A stretch of 64,000 nucleotides of DNA, from contig NZ_JACICA010000002.1 in assembly GCF_014195585.1 (NCBI RefSeq), forward strand, positions 1 through 64,000. The letters run 5' to 3'. The position numbers were made by a program, and so were the translations under genes. The notes beneath the pieces are model-generated. The model had not been told where the DNA came from. It worked only from the letters and a program-made list of their open reading frames with translations, and made no database searches. Below, piece after piece: positions 25,027 to 34,569 of the stretch. How positions within the stretch are numbered: position 1 is the stretch's first letter; the number at the start of each line of letters is the position of its first letter. The DNA is from Alloprevotella rava (GTDB lineage Bacteria; Bacteroidota; Bacteroidia; Bacteroidales; Bacteroidaceae).

Positions 25027-25190
25027 GTTGTCACGTTGTCACAGCGGAGCAAACACATTGGTAAACAAGAATTTAGATGTGTGACAACAAATTTTATGTT
25101 AGATTTTGTTGTCACACCGTTGTCACGCACGCAATACGGACATTTTCAAGCAGTTATGCCTCAATCGTGACAACGTGACGACGTGACAAC
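25027..25190. repeat. Family A nested palindrome, copy A2
   Basis: GTTGTCAC at 25027 and 25035, GTGACAAC at 25081, GTTGTCAC at 25108 and 25119, GTGACAAC at 25167, GTGACGAC at 25175, GTGACAAC at 25183. Offsets from the left end (54, 81, 92, 140, 148, 156) are within one base of copy A1. It is preceded by CTCTCTCCTnnnAGAAAAA, also found before A3. It lies between topA and the M6 peptidase gene. Confidence 0.8.
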
Positions 25191-25255
25191 AAAAAATAAG
25201 ATACAGGGAAGAGAGTGTATCTTCTTTGTTTCAACTGCCTCATCGTGCGTTCTGC

Positions 25256-25340
25256 TACAATAAGGGTGTTGACTCACAGAATAAGGATGTCAGCTGATAG
25301 TCTTATTGTATTTGAGAACACAATAAGGCTATTGACGATG
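25256..25340. repeat. Family B repeat, copy B3 (linked to A2)
   Basis: Units ACAATAAGGGTGTTGACTCAC, GAATAAGGATGTCAGCTGAT, inverted AGTCTTATTGTATTT, and CAATAAGGCTATTGACGA. Distance from the end of A2 is 66 bp, the same as A1 to B2. The remainder of 24680-25514 shows nothing coding. Confidence 0.85.
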
Positions 25341-25434
25341 AAGCACATTTTATGCGTTTCCCCGCCAAAAAAAGTTTCAAAAAACTCCTGGTAGGAGTTG
25401 CACGCTAAGACAACAGGTAAGGCTAAGGCAAAGA

Positions 25435-25475
25435 AAAGGCTGCCGCACTCTATTGAGGAGTTGGCGGCAGCCTTT
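25435..25475 (-). terminator. Terminator of the M6 peptidase gene
   Basis: 12-bp perfect stem AAAGGCTGCCGC / GCGGCAGCCTTT with a 17-base loop, 40 bases past the stop on the minus strand. Confidence 0.75.
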
Positions 25476-25514
25476 GTAAATAAAATATTCTACTACGGAA
25501 TAATCCGCTAAAAC

Positions 25515-27689
25515 TTAGAAGAGAACTTTCTTGCCATTCACGATGTAGAGACCCTTAGTGGGATTCAGAACGCGACGACCTTGGAGATCGTACACAACAG
25601 GCGCAGAGGAAGACACATTTGGCGTAGCTTGGATGCTGGTAGGCGTAGTCTTCTTTCCTGTAAGCAAGAAGCTCTTAATGTTCCATGTAGGAGCAGCCTG
25701 ATCGGTACTGCTATATTTGAAACCTAACTGTACGGTCTTACCGTCGTACTCGGCCAAAGAAATGCCAAGCGGAGAGGCATCAATAAAGTTCCAATCAACA
25801 GTAGGATAAGTAATATCCGTCACTTGCTTCCAAGTGTCCGTTTCGTTTTCACGTACCCACAGTGTGATTTGGTCATTGGTTCCTCCGAAGAGTTTTGTGG
25901 AATGCTTGAAGAAGAGTTTTGCATTCTGGCAATACTTCAAGTCAATCACAGGAGAGAGCAGCCAGCTCTCAGCAGCATAGTTCTTGCTACCCAAATGAGC
26001 CGTACCTTTTGCGCCATAGTAGGACTGGTATCTCCACACCTTAGTGATACCTTCCGACAAACTTACATCTTGAATCGTGAATTTACCAAGATCTTTAGCG
26101 AAAGGTTCAGAATAGATTGTGTCCATATCAGCCATAAAACTGAACTTAATCTGGTTGCCCACTTTCGTGATACTGGTCACAGGTTTTGTTCCAAGTTTTG
26201 AACCATCGAAAAGCGGGAATGATTTGATGTCGTTCACACCATTTCCATAGAGGTTCGCTTGATTGGCACTGTAGTAGAGTTTCTCACCGTTAGCCGTCAC
26301 CACCATCGCGCGTTTTTTGTGCTGATTATTGTTGGGCATATTCCAGTTCCAGTCGTGTGCGTTATAAGCAATGCGCGTAAGAAGCAAGCCGCTACCCTGA
26401 TTAGCAGGATACCATGTTCCAGGCTGACGGTTCTCCAAAATGAAATACTCCTGATTACTGTTGCGAATCAGCACAGCCGGTTGTCCGTCCTCAGTGTCGT
26501 AAGAATCAAGAGTAACATCTTGCGGATCGGTCAGTTCTTTGATTTTGAGCCATCCCATCACGCTACGTTCATAAGCCGTGTAGCCTTCGGGAGCACGTCC
26601 GCCTCTGACATAAGCGCCACCGTCCATGATAGACCAAGCACCGAAAGCATCGTCATGGTCATAGCTGTGATTAGTAGGATAGAAGTCGGGCAAACCGAGT
26701 GCATGACCAAATTCGTGGCAGAACACACCCATACCCATTAGTGCATTGTTATGGTAAAGCTCATTACCCACGAAATAAGAGTTGACATGGAAGCCGCTCA
26801 TATTCCTATTAATGTCGCATTCTTGCGGCCAAACATAGTCGGCACCATCTGCTCCTGATGTGGCCTCACCTGGGCCTGCATAAAGAACACTAACGAGAGG
26901 AATAGCGCCTTTCACTACAAATTTGGAAAAATCTACACCTTGAGCTTTAGCAGCGGCTACTGCATCTTCCACTAATTGTGTTACGTTGCTATCGCCACCT
27001 TGTGGACTGTTGCCGCCATAGTATTTGTAGCCTTGAGGAACTGTCACAATAGCTACTACTTCAAATGTCGGATCGAACATTCCATTGCTCTGACTGAGGA
27101 AGTAGTCGCGAGCCGAACCCACACACTGTGGTTCGTCTTTATATCCCTTTTCATTGAAGTAGCGACTCATCTTTTCAATGGTGGTCGTTGGCTGAAACTT
27201 TAAGTCGGGATATTGTGCCATGATGACGGGAATCTTGTATTTTCCAATACTGTTAACACCGCCCGTGCCGCTCTTCCCAAATTTGCCAAGACCATCGCTG
27301 GTGGACACACCAAGCATCTTGGTTGAAATTCGATGGGGATGCTGTGTCGCAGTAGCTGTTGCAGCTGCAGCTTCAGCAAGCGTTAGCGGGTGAGCCTTGA
27401 TAAACTGCTTTTCAGCTTCCGTTCGAGCAGCCTCTTCATGAGCAATCATAGAGGAAGCTACGAGTTTTCCATCCAAAAGGACTGCATAACAAAGATCGCC
27501 AGACGCATTGGGCACAAGCACCAAATTGTCAAGCGAAGTGGAGAAAGCATAACGACCGTCGCCGTGTTTGTAAGCCATCAAGCTGGTACCATCGCTTTGC
27601 GCGTGAGGAAACGCCATATGGAGCGGACGGATAGCTTGAGAAGAGATTGTCAGCATAGTTGCCAACAGTAAGAGTAATAACTTCTTCAT
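25515..27689 (-). CDS. Secreted M6-family metallopeptidase with C-terminal sorting tag
   Basis: A 724-residue secreted zinc protease related to immune inhibitor A. The signal peptide (MKKLLLLLLATMLTISSQA) fixes the start at 27689; a longer frame adds 62 implausible residues. The catalytic motif HEFGHALGLPD lies near residue 332, followed by GAWSIMDGGAY. A beta-rich jelly-roll region with a WLLSPVIDLKYCQNAKLFFKH segment follows. The last 30 residues (YDLQGRRV...GLYIVNGKKVLF) are a type of C-terminal tag typical of secreted Prevotella proteins. The many His/Ala residues near 115-125 are probably the propeptide junction. It is monocistronic with its own -7 box and terminator. Confidence 0.88.
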   Translation of the reverse strand: MKKLLLLLLATMLTISSQAIRPLHMAFPHAQSDGTSLMAYKHGDGRYAFSTSLDNLVLVPNASGDLCYAVLLDGKLVASSMIAHEEAARTEAEKQFIKAHPLTLAEAAAATATATQHPHRISTKMLGVSTSDGLGKFGKSGTGGVNSIGKYKIPVIMAQYPDLKFQPTTTIEKMSRYFNEKGYKDEPQCVGSARDYFLSQSNGMFDPTFEVVAIVTVPQGYKYYGGNSPQGGDSNVTQLVEDAVAAAKAQGVDFSKFVVKGAIPLVSVLYAGPGEATSGADGADYVWPQECDINRNMSGFHVNSYFVGNELYHNNALMGMGVFCHEFGHALGLPDFYPTNHSYDHDDAFGAWSIMDGGAYVRGGRAPEGYTAYERSVMGWLKIKELTDPQDVTLDSYDTEDGQPAVLIRNSNQEYFILENRQPGTWYPANQGSGLLLTRIAYNAHDWNWNMPNNNQHKKRAMVVTANGEKLYYSANQANLYGNGVNDIKSFPLFDGSKLGTKPVTSITKVGNQIKFSFMADMDTIYSEPFAKDLGKFTIQDVSLSEGITKVWRYQSYYGAKGTAHLGSKNYAAESWLLSPVIDLKYCQNAKLFFKHSTKLFGGTNDQITLWVRENETDTWKQVTDITYPTVDWNFIDASPLGISLAEYDGKTVQLGFKYSSTDQAAPTWNIKSFLLTGKKTTPTSIQATPNVSSSAPVVYDLQGRRVLNPTKGLYIVNGKKVLF

Positions 27690-27747
27690 AAATAATTCAT
27701 AAAATATTTTCGCAAGATTAAAGTAGGACTTTATAAAAGTCCAAATG

Positions 27748-27755
27748 CAAAGGTA
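27748..27755 (-). promoter_or_regulatory. -7 box of the M6 peptidase promoter
   Basis: Minus strand TACCTTTG, about 59 bases before the chosen start. Confidence 0.5.
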
Positions 27756-27886
27756 GTACTTTTCCAAAGTAAGACAAGAGAATACGTCTTTAAGTGAGGA
27801 AAACAAACTTTTATTGCAAAAACAAAACATACTGATATAGACACCAATATAGAAACAAAATCGTACCTTCGCCAATAAAAGAGAAT

Positions 27887-28549
27887 ATGCAAGTAAAGAT
27901 AGCCCCCTCTTGGAGTGAAAAACTCCAAAACGAATTTGATGCGCCCTATTTTAGTCAGCTCACCCAGTTTGTCCGCAAAGAGTACGCAGCAGGTCCCTGC
28001 TACCCTCCTGGAAACCAGATATTCAACGCCTTCAACCTCTGCCCTTTCGACAAGGTGAAAGTAGTGATTCTCGGTCAAGACCCTTATCATGAAAAGGGAC
28101 AGGCTGAAGGGCTGTGTTTCAGTGTGGCTGATGGTGTGCAGTGGCCGCCTTCGCTGCAAAATATCTTCAAGGAAATCGAAGGCGATCTGCACCGTCCTGC
28201 TCCCGCCACGGGAAGCTTGCGCCGCTGGGCCGAACAGGGCGTTTTGCTCCTCAATTCCACGCTAACGGTGCGTGCCCACCAAGCTGCCAGCCATGCAGGG
28301 CAAGGGTGGGAAACATTTACAGATGCCGTTGTGCGTCTACTTTCTGATGAGCGCGAGAACTTAGTATTCCTTTTGTGGGGCAGTTATGCGCAACACAAAG
28401 GGGCGATTGTCGACCGCCAACGCCATCTGGTTCTGACGAGTGCCCATCCTTCGCCTCTCTCGGCGTATCGTGGCTTCTTCGGCAACCATCATTTCTCGCT
28501 CTGCAACGACTATCTCATTCAGCACAATATAACCCCCATAAATTGGTAA
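27887..28549 (+). CDS. ung: Uracil-DNA glycosylase
   Basis: Family 1 UDG that removes uracil from DNA in base-excision repair. 220 residues. The water-activating GQDPYHEKGQAEG motif lies near residue 63, LLLNSTLTVR near 120, LVFLLWGSYAQHKG near 160 and the minor-groove loop SAHPSPLSAYRGFFG near 184. All catalytic positions are present. The next gene starts two bases after its stop, so the two are one transcription unit. Confidence 0.96.
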   Translation: MQVKIAPSWSEKLQNEFDAPYFSQLTQFVRKEYAAGPCYPPGNQIFNAFNLCPFDKVKVVILGQDPYHEKGQAEGLCFSVADGVQWPPSLQNIFKEIEGDLHRPAPATGSLRRWAEQGVLLLNSTLTVRAHQAASHAGQGWETFTDAVVRLLSDERENLVFLLWGSYAQHKGAIVDRQRHLVLTSAHPSPLSAYRGFFGNHHFSLCNDYLIQHNITPINW

Positions 28550-28551
28550 AA

Positions 28552-29142
28552 ATGCTTCACATCATCCAAGTAGGAAACGTTGTACTTTCTCCCGATATTA
28601 TCACCGAATATTTCTGTTGCGATCTCGACGCTTGCAAAGGTATCTGCTGCGTAGAGGGCGACTCTGGTGCGCCGCTCACAGAAGAGGAAGTGGGCGAACT
28701 GGAAAATGTGTTGCCAGAGGTAGAAAACGAACTAACGGATAAGGCGCGCGAAGTGATTCAGAAACAAGGCGTGGCGTATGTTGATCAAGACGGTGACTTG
28801 GTCACTTCCATCGTCAACGGCAAAGATTGTGTTTTCACTTGCCACGAAAACGGCTGTTGTTTCTGTACGACGGATCGCGCATTTCGCCAAGGGCGCACTC
28901 AATGGAGCAAACCCATTTCCTGCTACCTCTATCCCATTCGAGAAAAGTATTTAGGTGCCAACACCGTAGGGCTTAACTACCATCGCTGGAACGTTTGCGA
29001 ACCCGCACGCCGTAAAGGTCGGGAACTGGGGCTTCGTGTCTACGAATTCTTGAAAGAACCGCTCATTCGCCGCTTCGGCAAAGAATGGTACGAAGAATTG
29101 CTCCAAACCGTCACAGAACTGAAGAAACACCGCATGATATAA
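28552..29142 (+). CDS. DUF3109 cysteine-rich protein
   Basis: A 196-residue cytoplasmic protein of the DUF3109 family (YkgJ-like metal/Fe-S binding proteins of unknown role). Cysteine clusters are CCDLDACKGICC near residue 21 and CVFTCHENGCCFC near 91, then YHRWNVCEP near 145, enough to bind metal or an iron-sulfur cluster. The ATG at 28552 lies two bases after the ung stop and begins at the family N-terminus; the longer frame overlaps ung and is not used. Confidence 0.85.
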   Translation: MLHIIQVGNVVLSPDIITEYFCCDLDACKGICCVEGDSGAPLTEEEVGELENVLPEVENELTDKAREVIQKQGVAYVDQDGDLVTSIVNGKDCVFTCHENGCCFCTTDRAFRQGRTQWSKPISCYLYPIREKYLGANTVGLNYHRWNVCEPARRKGRELGLRVYEFLKEPLIRRFGKEWYEELLQTVTELKKHRMI

Positions 29143-29209
29143 TAACTCTACCCCACCTCTTTGAGTTAACTTTCAACACGCTGCAAACATACATTTACTT
29201 TCCAAAACC

Positions 29210-29326
29210 ATAAGCCGACAGCCTTAGCACCAACGTTGCTCGCATAAGGATGTCAGCTGGCACAATAAGGCTATCAACTGACGCAATAAGGATGTCAGCC
29301 GATAGCCTTATTGTATTTTCCAGCAC
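29210..29326. repeat. Family B repeat, copy B4
   Basis: Units GCATAAGGATGTCAGCTGGC, ACAATAAGGCTATCAACTGAC, GCAATAAGGATGTCAGCCGAT and inverted AGCCTTATTGTATTT, with a weak unit before them (GCCGACAGCCTTA). It lies in the 552-bp gap between the DUF3109 gene and murG, without a family A part. The rest of the gap (29327-29660) is AT-rich and shows no gene. Confidence 0.85.
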
Positions 29327-29661
29327 CTTTATTCCGCCTTAAAACAGCTGAAAGATAAAGAGTCAAAGGTACACACTTACACCTTTCCGCCATAAGCAAA
29401 ACACACCATACCTCTTAAAAAAACAATTAACAGAAAAAGGCTTTGCGAGTATATAAAAGTCAGATTCAGCACAAGAACTAACAGACTTATTTATTTACAT
29501 ATATAGCTTCATTTTTAGTTCCTTTTTAAACAACAAAGCACCTCTTTTGTCTTTGGGCAGCAAAAACAAGTCTCTACCCCACTTGCAAATACCGCTTTAC
29601 AACTGCTATCTACGCATTGATAAAAAAGCAGCAAATGTTTTGTTTTTCGCCTCTCATACGT

Positions 29662-29669
29662 TACATTTG
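29662..29669 (+). promoter_or_regulatory. -7 box of the mur-fts cluster promoter
   Basis: TACATTTG matches TAnnTTTG, 26 bases before the chosen murG start. A TTTTG near 29637 sits at the -33 position. Confidence 0.55.
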
Positions 29670-29694
29670 CAAGATAATATATAGAATGCTTAAA

Positions 29695-30804
29695 ATGGAT
29701 GAATTAAGAGTCATTATCAGCGGTGGCGGCACGGGAGGACACATCTTTCCCGCAGTCTCTATTGCCAACGCCATCCGAGAAAAGCGCCCCGATGCCAAAA
29801 TCCTTTTTGTTGGCGCAGAAGGACGAATGGAAATGCAACGTGTTCCAGCTGCTGGCTACGAAATAAAAGGATTACCCATTGCAGGTTTCGACCGCAAGCA
29901 CCTTTTGAAAAACATCAGTGTACTACTGAAAATCATGAAAAGCCAGCGCATGGCGAAGCAAATCATCAAGGAATTTCAACCACAAGTGGCTGTAGGTGTG
30001 GGCGGATATGCCAGCGGCCCTACGCTCAATATGGCTGCCAAAGCGGGCATCCCCACCCTCTTGCAGGAACAAAACTCTTACGCAGGAGTGACTAACAAGC
30101 TTCTGGCGAAAAAAGCCCAAAAGATTTGCGTGGCTTACGATGGTATGGAACGTTTCTTCCCCGCCGACAAAATCATGTTTACAGGAAATCCTGTGCGCCA
30201 AAACTTGCTCGATAAGAGTATGTCTAAAGAAGACGCATTGCAGCAGTTTGGGTTAGAAGCTGGGAAGAAGACGATTCTGATTGTGGGCGGTTCGCTCGGT
30301 GCTCGCACAGTGAATGAGAGCATTCTGACAAACTTAAATCTCATTCGTCGCCAAACCGACATCCAGTTTATTTGGCAAACCGGAAAGTATTACAGCGAAA
30401 GCATTCACACGGAATTAGACAAAGCCGGCTGTCCAGACAACCTAAAAGTGATGGACTTTATTTCCGACATGAAATCAGCCTATGCCGCTGCCGATTTGGT
30501 TATCAGTCGCGCCGGTGCAGGAAGCATCTCAGAATTCTGCCTCTTGGGTAAACCTGTGATACTCGTACCTTCACCCAATGTTTCTGAAGACCACCAGACG
30601 AAAAATGCGCTGGCGCTCGTGCAGAAAGATGCGGCAATCTACGTCAAGGACGCTGAAGCTCAGCGCACACTGCTACCGCTGGCAATCAACACAGTGAGCG
30701 ACAACGAACGCCTAAAGACATTGAGCCAAAACATTCTGCTTCTGGCGCGCCCCAATGCAGCCTCCGACATTGCCGACGAGGTCCTGAAATTAGCACAACA
30801 ATAA
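29695..30804 (+). CDS. murG: MurG, lipid II synthase
   Basis: Membrane-associated glycosyltransferase that adds GlcNAc to lipid I to give lipid II. 369 residues. The N-terminal glycine loop (ISGGGTGGHIFPAVSIA), GVGGYASGP, the second G loop (LIVGGSLGARTVN) near 200 and the UDP-GlcNAc site (ISRAGAGSISEF, VPSPNVSEDHQTKNA) are complete. I start at MDELRVIISGG; MLKM, nine bases earlier, is equally possible. It opens the cell-wall/division cluster. Confidence 0.94.
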   Translation: MDELRVIISGGGTGGHIFPAVSIANAIREKRPDAKILFVGAEGRMEMQRVPAAGYEIKGLPIAGFDRKHLLKNISVLLKIMKSQRMAKQIIKEFQPQVAVGVGGYASGPTLNMAAKAGIPTLLQEQNSYAGVTNKLLAKKAQKICVAYDGMERFFPADKIMFTGNPVRQNLLDKSMSKEDALQQFGLEAGKKTILIVGGSLGARTVNESILTNLNLIRRQTDIQFIWQTGKYYSESIHTELDKAGCPDNLKVMDFISDMKSAYAAADLVISRAGAGSISEFCLLGKPVILVPSPNVSEDHQTKNALALVQKDAAIYVKDAEAQRTLLPLAINTVSDNERLKTLSQNILLLARPNAASDIADEVLKLAQQ

Positions 30805-30846
30805 GTTTCTCGCGGTACTCCCGCTCGAGAATCATCACATATCATC

Positions 30847-32226
30847 ATGCAAGAAATCAAATCAGTATATTTCGTCGGTGCAGGCGGCATCGGAATGAGC
30901 GCCTTGGAGCGCTATTTCCTTCACAATGGGATTTTCGTTGGCGGCTACGACCGAACGCCCGCCGAACTTACGGAACGACTCCGCGAGGAGGGCGCACAAA
31001 TCCACTACGAGGAAAACATCGACCTCATCCCTACCGAATGCCGCGACCCGCAAACAACGCTGGTGGTTTACACACCTGCCATTCCTGCCGAACACAAAGA
31101 ACTCGTGTGGTTTCGCGAGAATGGATTTGAAATTCAAAAGCGCGCTCAAGTGCTTGGCACTCTGACGAAGCAGATGAAAGGGCTCTGTGTGGCCGGAACA
31201 CATGGAAAGACTTCGACAACAGCCATGACAGCTCACCTGCTCCATGAGAGCCATGTGGGATGTAACGCATTTCTCGGTGGTATCACAAAGAACTACGGCA
31301 CCAACTACTTAATCAACCCGAAGAGCCCCTTTGTGGTGATTGAAGCAGATGAGTTCGACCGTTCTTTCCACCATTTGCGCCCCTTTGCGAGTGTGATCAC
31401 ATCGACAGATGCAGACCACCTCGACATCTACGGAACAGAGGAAGCCTATCTCGAAAGCTTCCGCCACTACACGGAGCTTATCCAGCCCGAAGGTGCACTC
31501 ATCGTGCATACGGATTTGAAGATGAAAGCCAACCCGCAAGAGGGTGTGCGCGTCTTCAGCTATAGCCGAACTGAGGGAGACTTCCATGCCGAAAATTTGC
31601 GCATCGGTAACGGCCACATCGTTTTCGACTTTGTGTCGCCGTTTGAAAATATCAAAGACGTGGAATTGGGCGTTCCCGTCAGCATCAACATTGACAACGG
31701 CATTGCCGCCATGGCTCTGGCACAGATTGCAGGAGCTAAGGCGGAAGAAATACGCCGCGGAATGTTGACGTTCAGCGGAGTGGATCGCCGCTTCGACTTC
31801 AAGTTGAAGAACGACCGCATCGTATTCTTGAGCGATTATGCACACCACCCCGCAGAAATCAAACAAAGCATACTGAGCTTACGAGAAGTGTTTGGCGGAC
31901 GAAAGTTGAGTGCGATATTCCAACCTCATTTGTTCACTCGTACGCGTGACTTCTACAAAGATTTTGCAGCAAGTCTGTCGTTGCTCGATGAGGTTGTGCT
32001 CACTGAGATTTATCCTGCTCGCGAACAACCTATTCCTGGTGTAACAAGTCAGCTCATCTTCGACAACCTTCGCCCAGATATGGAGAAGCACATGGTTTGC
32101 AAAGAAGAATTGCCCAACTACGTTCGCGAACATGACTTTGATGTCCTCGTGGTACTGGGTGCTGGCAATGTGGACAATTATGTTCCCGAACTCACAGAGA
32201 TTCTGAAAAAGAAATACAACTGTTAA
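30847..32226 (+). CDS. murC: UDP-N-acetylmuramate--L-alanine ligase
   Basis: Cytoplasmic Mur ligase that adds L-Ala to UDP-MurNAc. 459 residues. The N-terminal Rossmann part (YFVGAGGIGMSALERYFL), ATP-binding GTHGKTSTTAM near 118, VIEADEFDRSFHHLRP near 165, TSTDADHLDIYG, and DYAHHPAEI near 334 are all present. It lies 42 bp after murG in the usual order of the division cluster. Confidence 0.95.
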   Translation: MQEIKSVYFVGAGGIGMSALERYFLHNGIFVGGYDRTPAELTERLREEGAQIHYEENIDLIPTECRDPQTTLVVYTPAIPAEHKELVWFRENGFEIQKRAQVLGTLTKQMKGLCVAGTHGKTSTTAMTAHLLHESHVGCNAFLGGITKNYGTNYLINPKSPFVVIEADEFDRSFHHLRPFASVITSTDADHLDIYGTEEAYLESFRHYTELIQPEGALIVHTDLKMKANPQEGVRVFSYSRTEGDFHAENLRIGNGHIVFDFVSPFENIKDVELGVPVSINIDNGIAAMALAQIAGAKAEEIRRGMLTFSGVDRRFDFKLKNDRIVFLSDYAHHPAEIKQSILSLREVFGGRKLSAIFQPHLFTRTRDFYKDFAASLSLLDEVVLTEIYPAREQPIPGVTSQLIFDNLRPDMEKHMVCKEELPNYVREHDFDVLVVLGAGNVDNYVPELTEILKKKYNC

Positions 32227-32323
32227 AAACAGCAACAGAAGAAGAGACGCGACAAACTCAAGTTCTCTGCTCGCCCGGCAACCTCTCCTAACAACAACTC
32301 AGACAATCCCTCTCTGAAACACA

Positions 32324-33064
32324 ATGAAAACGGTATTCAAAATACTCTTCATATTGGCACTTGCCGCCTATCTGATCTTCGCTTTCGCCAAGTTCACCAG
32401 TCGTGGAAACCGCGCAAAATGTGAAGGCATCACTGTGGTCATCACCGACAGTGCTCATGCTGGTTTTATCACGGCTAGCGAGGCGGAAGGGATACTGCAA
32501 AAGGCTCGCATACATCCCGTTGGAGAACAGATGGACGAAATCCGCACTAAGAAAATTGAGGATGTACTGAAAAAAAATCCTTTCATCAAGGATGCTATCT
32601 GCTATAAAACTCCCGATCGCCATGTGAATCTTATCATCAATCAGCGTCTGCCGCTACTCCGCATCATGGCAAAAAACGGAGAGGACTACTACATCGATGA
32701 ATACGGCTACTCAATGACTCCAATGGGCTATGTGGCCGATTTAGCCGTAGCAACAGGAAATATCGACAAAAACTTCGCAAAGAAGAACCTCGTAAAGCTG
32801 GGAAAATTTCTGCGCGACAATATTTTTTGGAACAACCAAGTGGAACAAATCAACGTTACGGAAGATCACAGCGTTGAACTGGTACCCCGTGTGGGAAATC
32901 AGATGATAAATTTGGGAAATTGTGATAGTTTGGAAATCAAGTTTCGCAATCTCAAAGCTTTCTATGAGAATGTTATGCCGCAAGTAGGTTGGAATAAATA
33001 CACCCGATTAAACCTCGAACACACCAATCAAGTCATTGGAACAAAGCGAGAAAACAATAAATAA
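32324..33064 (+). CDS. ftsQ: Cell division protein FtsQ
   Basis: A 246-residue single-pass inner-membrane protein: short cytoplasmic N-terminus, membrane span at about 4-24 (FKILFILALAAYLIFAFAKF), then a periplasmic POTRA-like region (about 35-105; VEDVLKKNPFIKDAICYKTP) and the FtsQ domain. It links early and late divisome proteins. Called from its place between murC and ftsA and from this architecture; sequence motifs of FtsQ are weak in general. Confidence 0.85.
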   Translation: MKTVFKILFILALAAYLIFAFAKFTSRGNRAKCEGITVVITDSAHAGFITASEAEGILQKARIHPVGEQMDEIRTKKIEDVLKKNPFIKDAICYKTPDRHVNLIINQRLPLLRIMAKNGEDYYIDEYGYSMTPMGYVADLAVATGNIDKNFAKKNLVKLGKFLRDNIFWNNQVEQINVTEDHSVELVPRVGNQMINLGNCDSLEIKFRNLKAFYENVMPQVGWNKYTRLNLEHTNQVIGTKRENNK

Positions 33065-33110
33065 AGCCTTTCCGCTTTAGCCTCAACAGAAAACAATAAA
33101 ACATAAGAAT

Positions 33111-34544
33111 ATGCCAACAGACAACAACTTCATCGTAGCGATAGAGCTAGGTTCTTCAAAAGTGACCGGCATCGCAGGCAAGAAGCAACCCGACGGAGGT
33201 ATTCAAATCCTGGCCGTGGCGCAGGAACCGTCGGCAGCATTCATCCGCAAAGGTCGCATCAACAACGTCATGAAAATGAAGACCTGCATCGCCAACATCA
33301 AAAAGAAACTTGAAGAAACGCTGAAGAAATCTATCAATCAGACGTATGTCGGCGTGGGTGGTATGGGTATGCACACCGTTCCCAACAAGATCACAAAGAA
33401 TTTCTCAGATAAGACGATGATTACAGAAGATATCATCGACTCTATCCACGACGAAAATCTCCAGATGCAGTCTTCAGAACGCGACATCTTGGAAGCCGTT
33501 ACGCAAGAATATAAGTTGGGTGCACAAACAACTCTAGAACCTGTTGGCATCCAAGCTGAAAGTATCGAAGGCCACTTCCTCAACGTTGTGACGAAGAAGG
33601 AAGTGTGTGATAACATTAAGACGTGCTTCCATGAAGCAGGACTCGATGTTGTCGACATCCCCATCACTTTCTTGGCGTTGGGCGAAAATATGCTGACAGA
33701 GCAACAACGCCTCTCAGGATGTGCGTTCGTCGATATGGGTTCAGAAACCACGTCCGTTGCTGTTTATAAGAACGGTATTCTGCGCCATTTGGCGGTCATT
33801 CCGCTGGGTGGAGAAAATATCACCCGCGATATTGCTTCTCTTCAAATCGAACTCTCCGAGGCTGAGCAGCTGAAGTTCAACTATGGTTCTGCCCTCACCC
33901 CCGAAAACGAAGAAACATACACGCCTATCAAGCTCCAGCGCGGCGACACTGTTAGCTATGAAGAGTTTGCAGGCTTGATAGAGGCGCGTCAAGAAGAAAT
34001 TATCGAAAACGTAGCTGAACAAATCAAACTCTCCAAACTCGATAAGACGCAACTCATTGGTGGTATCATCGTGACCGGTGGAGCTTCCAACATGAAGAAT
34101 ATCGACAAAGCATTTGCGAAATACACAGGCTTCGACAATGTCACCTTTGTGAAGAGCATCAACATTCCGCTCCGCTTGTCGGAGGCACTAAGGAACTTCA
34201 ACAAAGATGGAGCAGCAAACAGCGCCATTGCCTTGATTGAGAAAGGCGACGAGAACTGCTGCGGTGGAGAGATTGGAGAAGGTCAGAAAGAACTCTTCCC
34301 GACTAAAGAAAAGATGGAGCGCCTAAAAGCACAGGAGGAAGCACGCAAACTCGATGAGGCAAAGAAAAAAGCTGAAGAGGAAGCGCTCCAAGAACAGCTC
34401 AAACTCCAAGAAGAGGAAGAAGCACGCCTGGAAGCAGAGCGTCAGGCTGAAGCCGAACGAGCTGCAAAGCGCGAGAAACGCAAAGCAATCTTCAATCGCG
34501 TCAAACGTTGGATGGACAATCTTGTCAGTGATAAAGAAAACTAA
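33111..34544 (+). CDS. ftsA: Cell division protein FtsA
   Basis: Actin-fold membrane tether of FtsZ, 477 residues. N-terminal phosphate loop (IVAIELGSSKVTGIAG), SHS2/1C region near 85-160, FVDMGSETTSVAVYKNG near 205 and the third nucleotide motif GGIIVTGGASNMKNID near 315. After about residue 400 comes an unusually long charged coiled-coil tail rich in Glu, Ala and Lys, ending in an amphipathic helix (KAIFNRVKRWMDNLV), the probable membrane-targeting sequence. It is followed 25 bp later by the first of two ftsZ genes, so this FtsA may have to serve two FtsZ types. Confidence 0.93.
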   Translation: MPTDNNFIVAIELGSSKVTGIAGKKQPDGGIQILAVAQEPSAAFIRKGRINNVMKMKTCIANIKKKLEETLKKSINQTYVGVGGMGMHTVPNKITKNFSDKTMITEDIIDSIHDENLQMQSSERDILEAVTQEYKLGAQTTLEPVGIQAESIEGHFLNVVTKKEVCDNIKTCFHEAGLDVVDIPITFLALGENMLTEQQRLSGCAFVDMGSETTSVAVYKNGILRHLAVIPLGGENITRDIASLQIELSEAEQLKFNYGSALTPENEETYTPIKLQRGDTVSYEEFAGLIEARQEEIIENVAEQIKLSKLDKTQLIGGIIVTGGASNMKNIDKAFAKYTGFDNVTFVKSINIPLRLSEALRNFNKDGAANSAIALIEKGDENCCGGEIGEGQKELFPTKEKMERLKAQEEARKLDEAKKKAEEEALQEQLKLQEEEEARLEAERQAEAERAAKREKRKAIFNRVKRWMDNLVSDKEN

Positions 34545-34569
34545 TGTTACTCCCTAAAACCAGACTACA

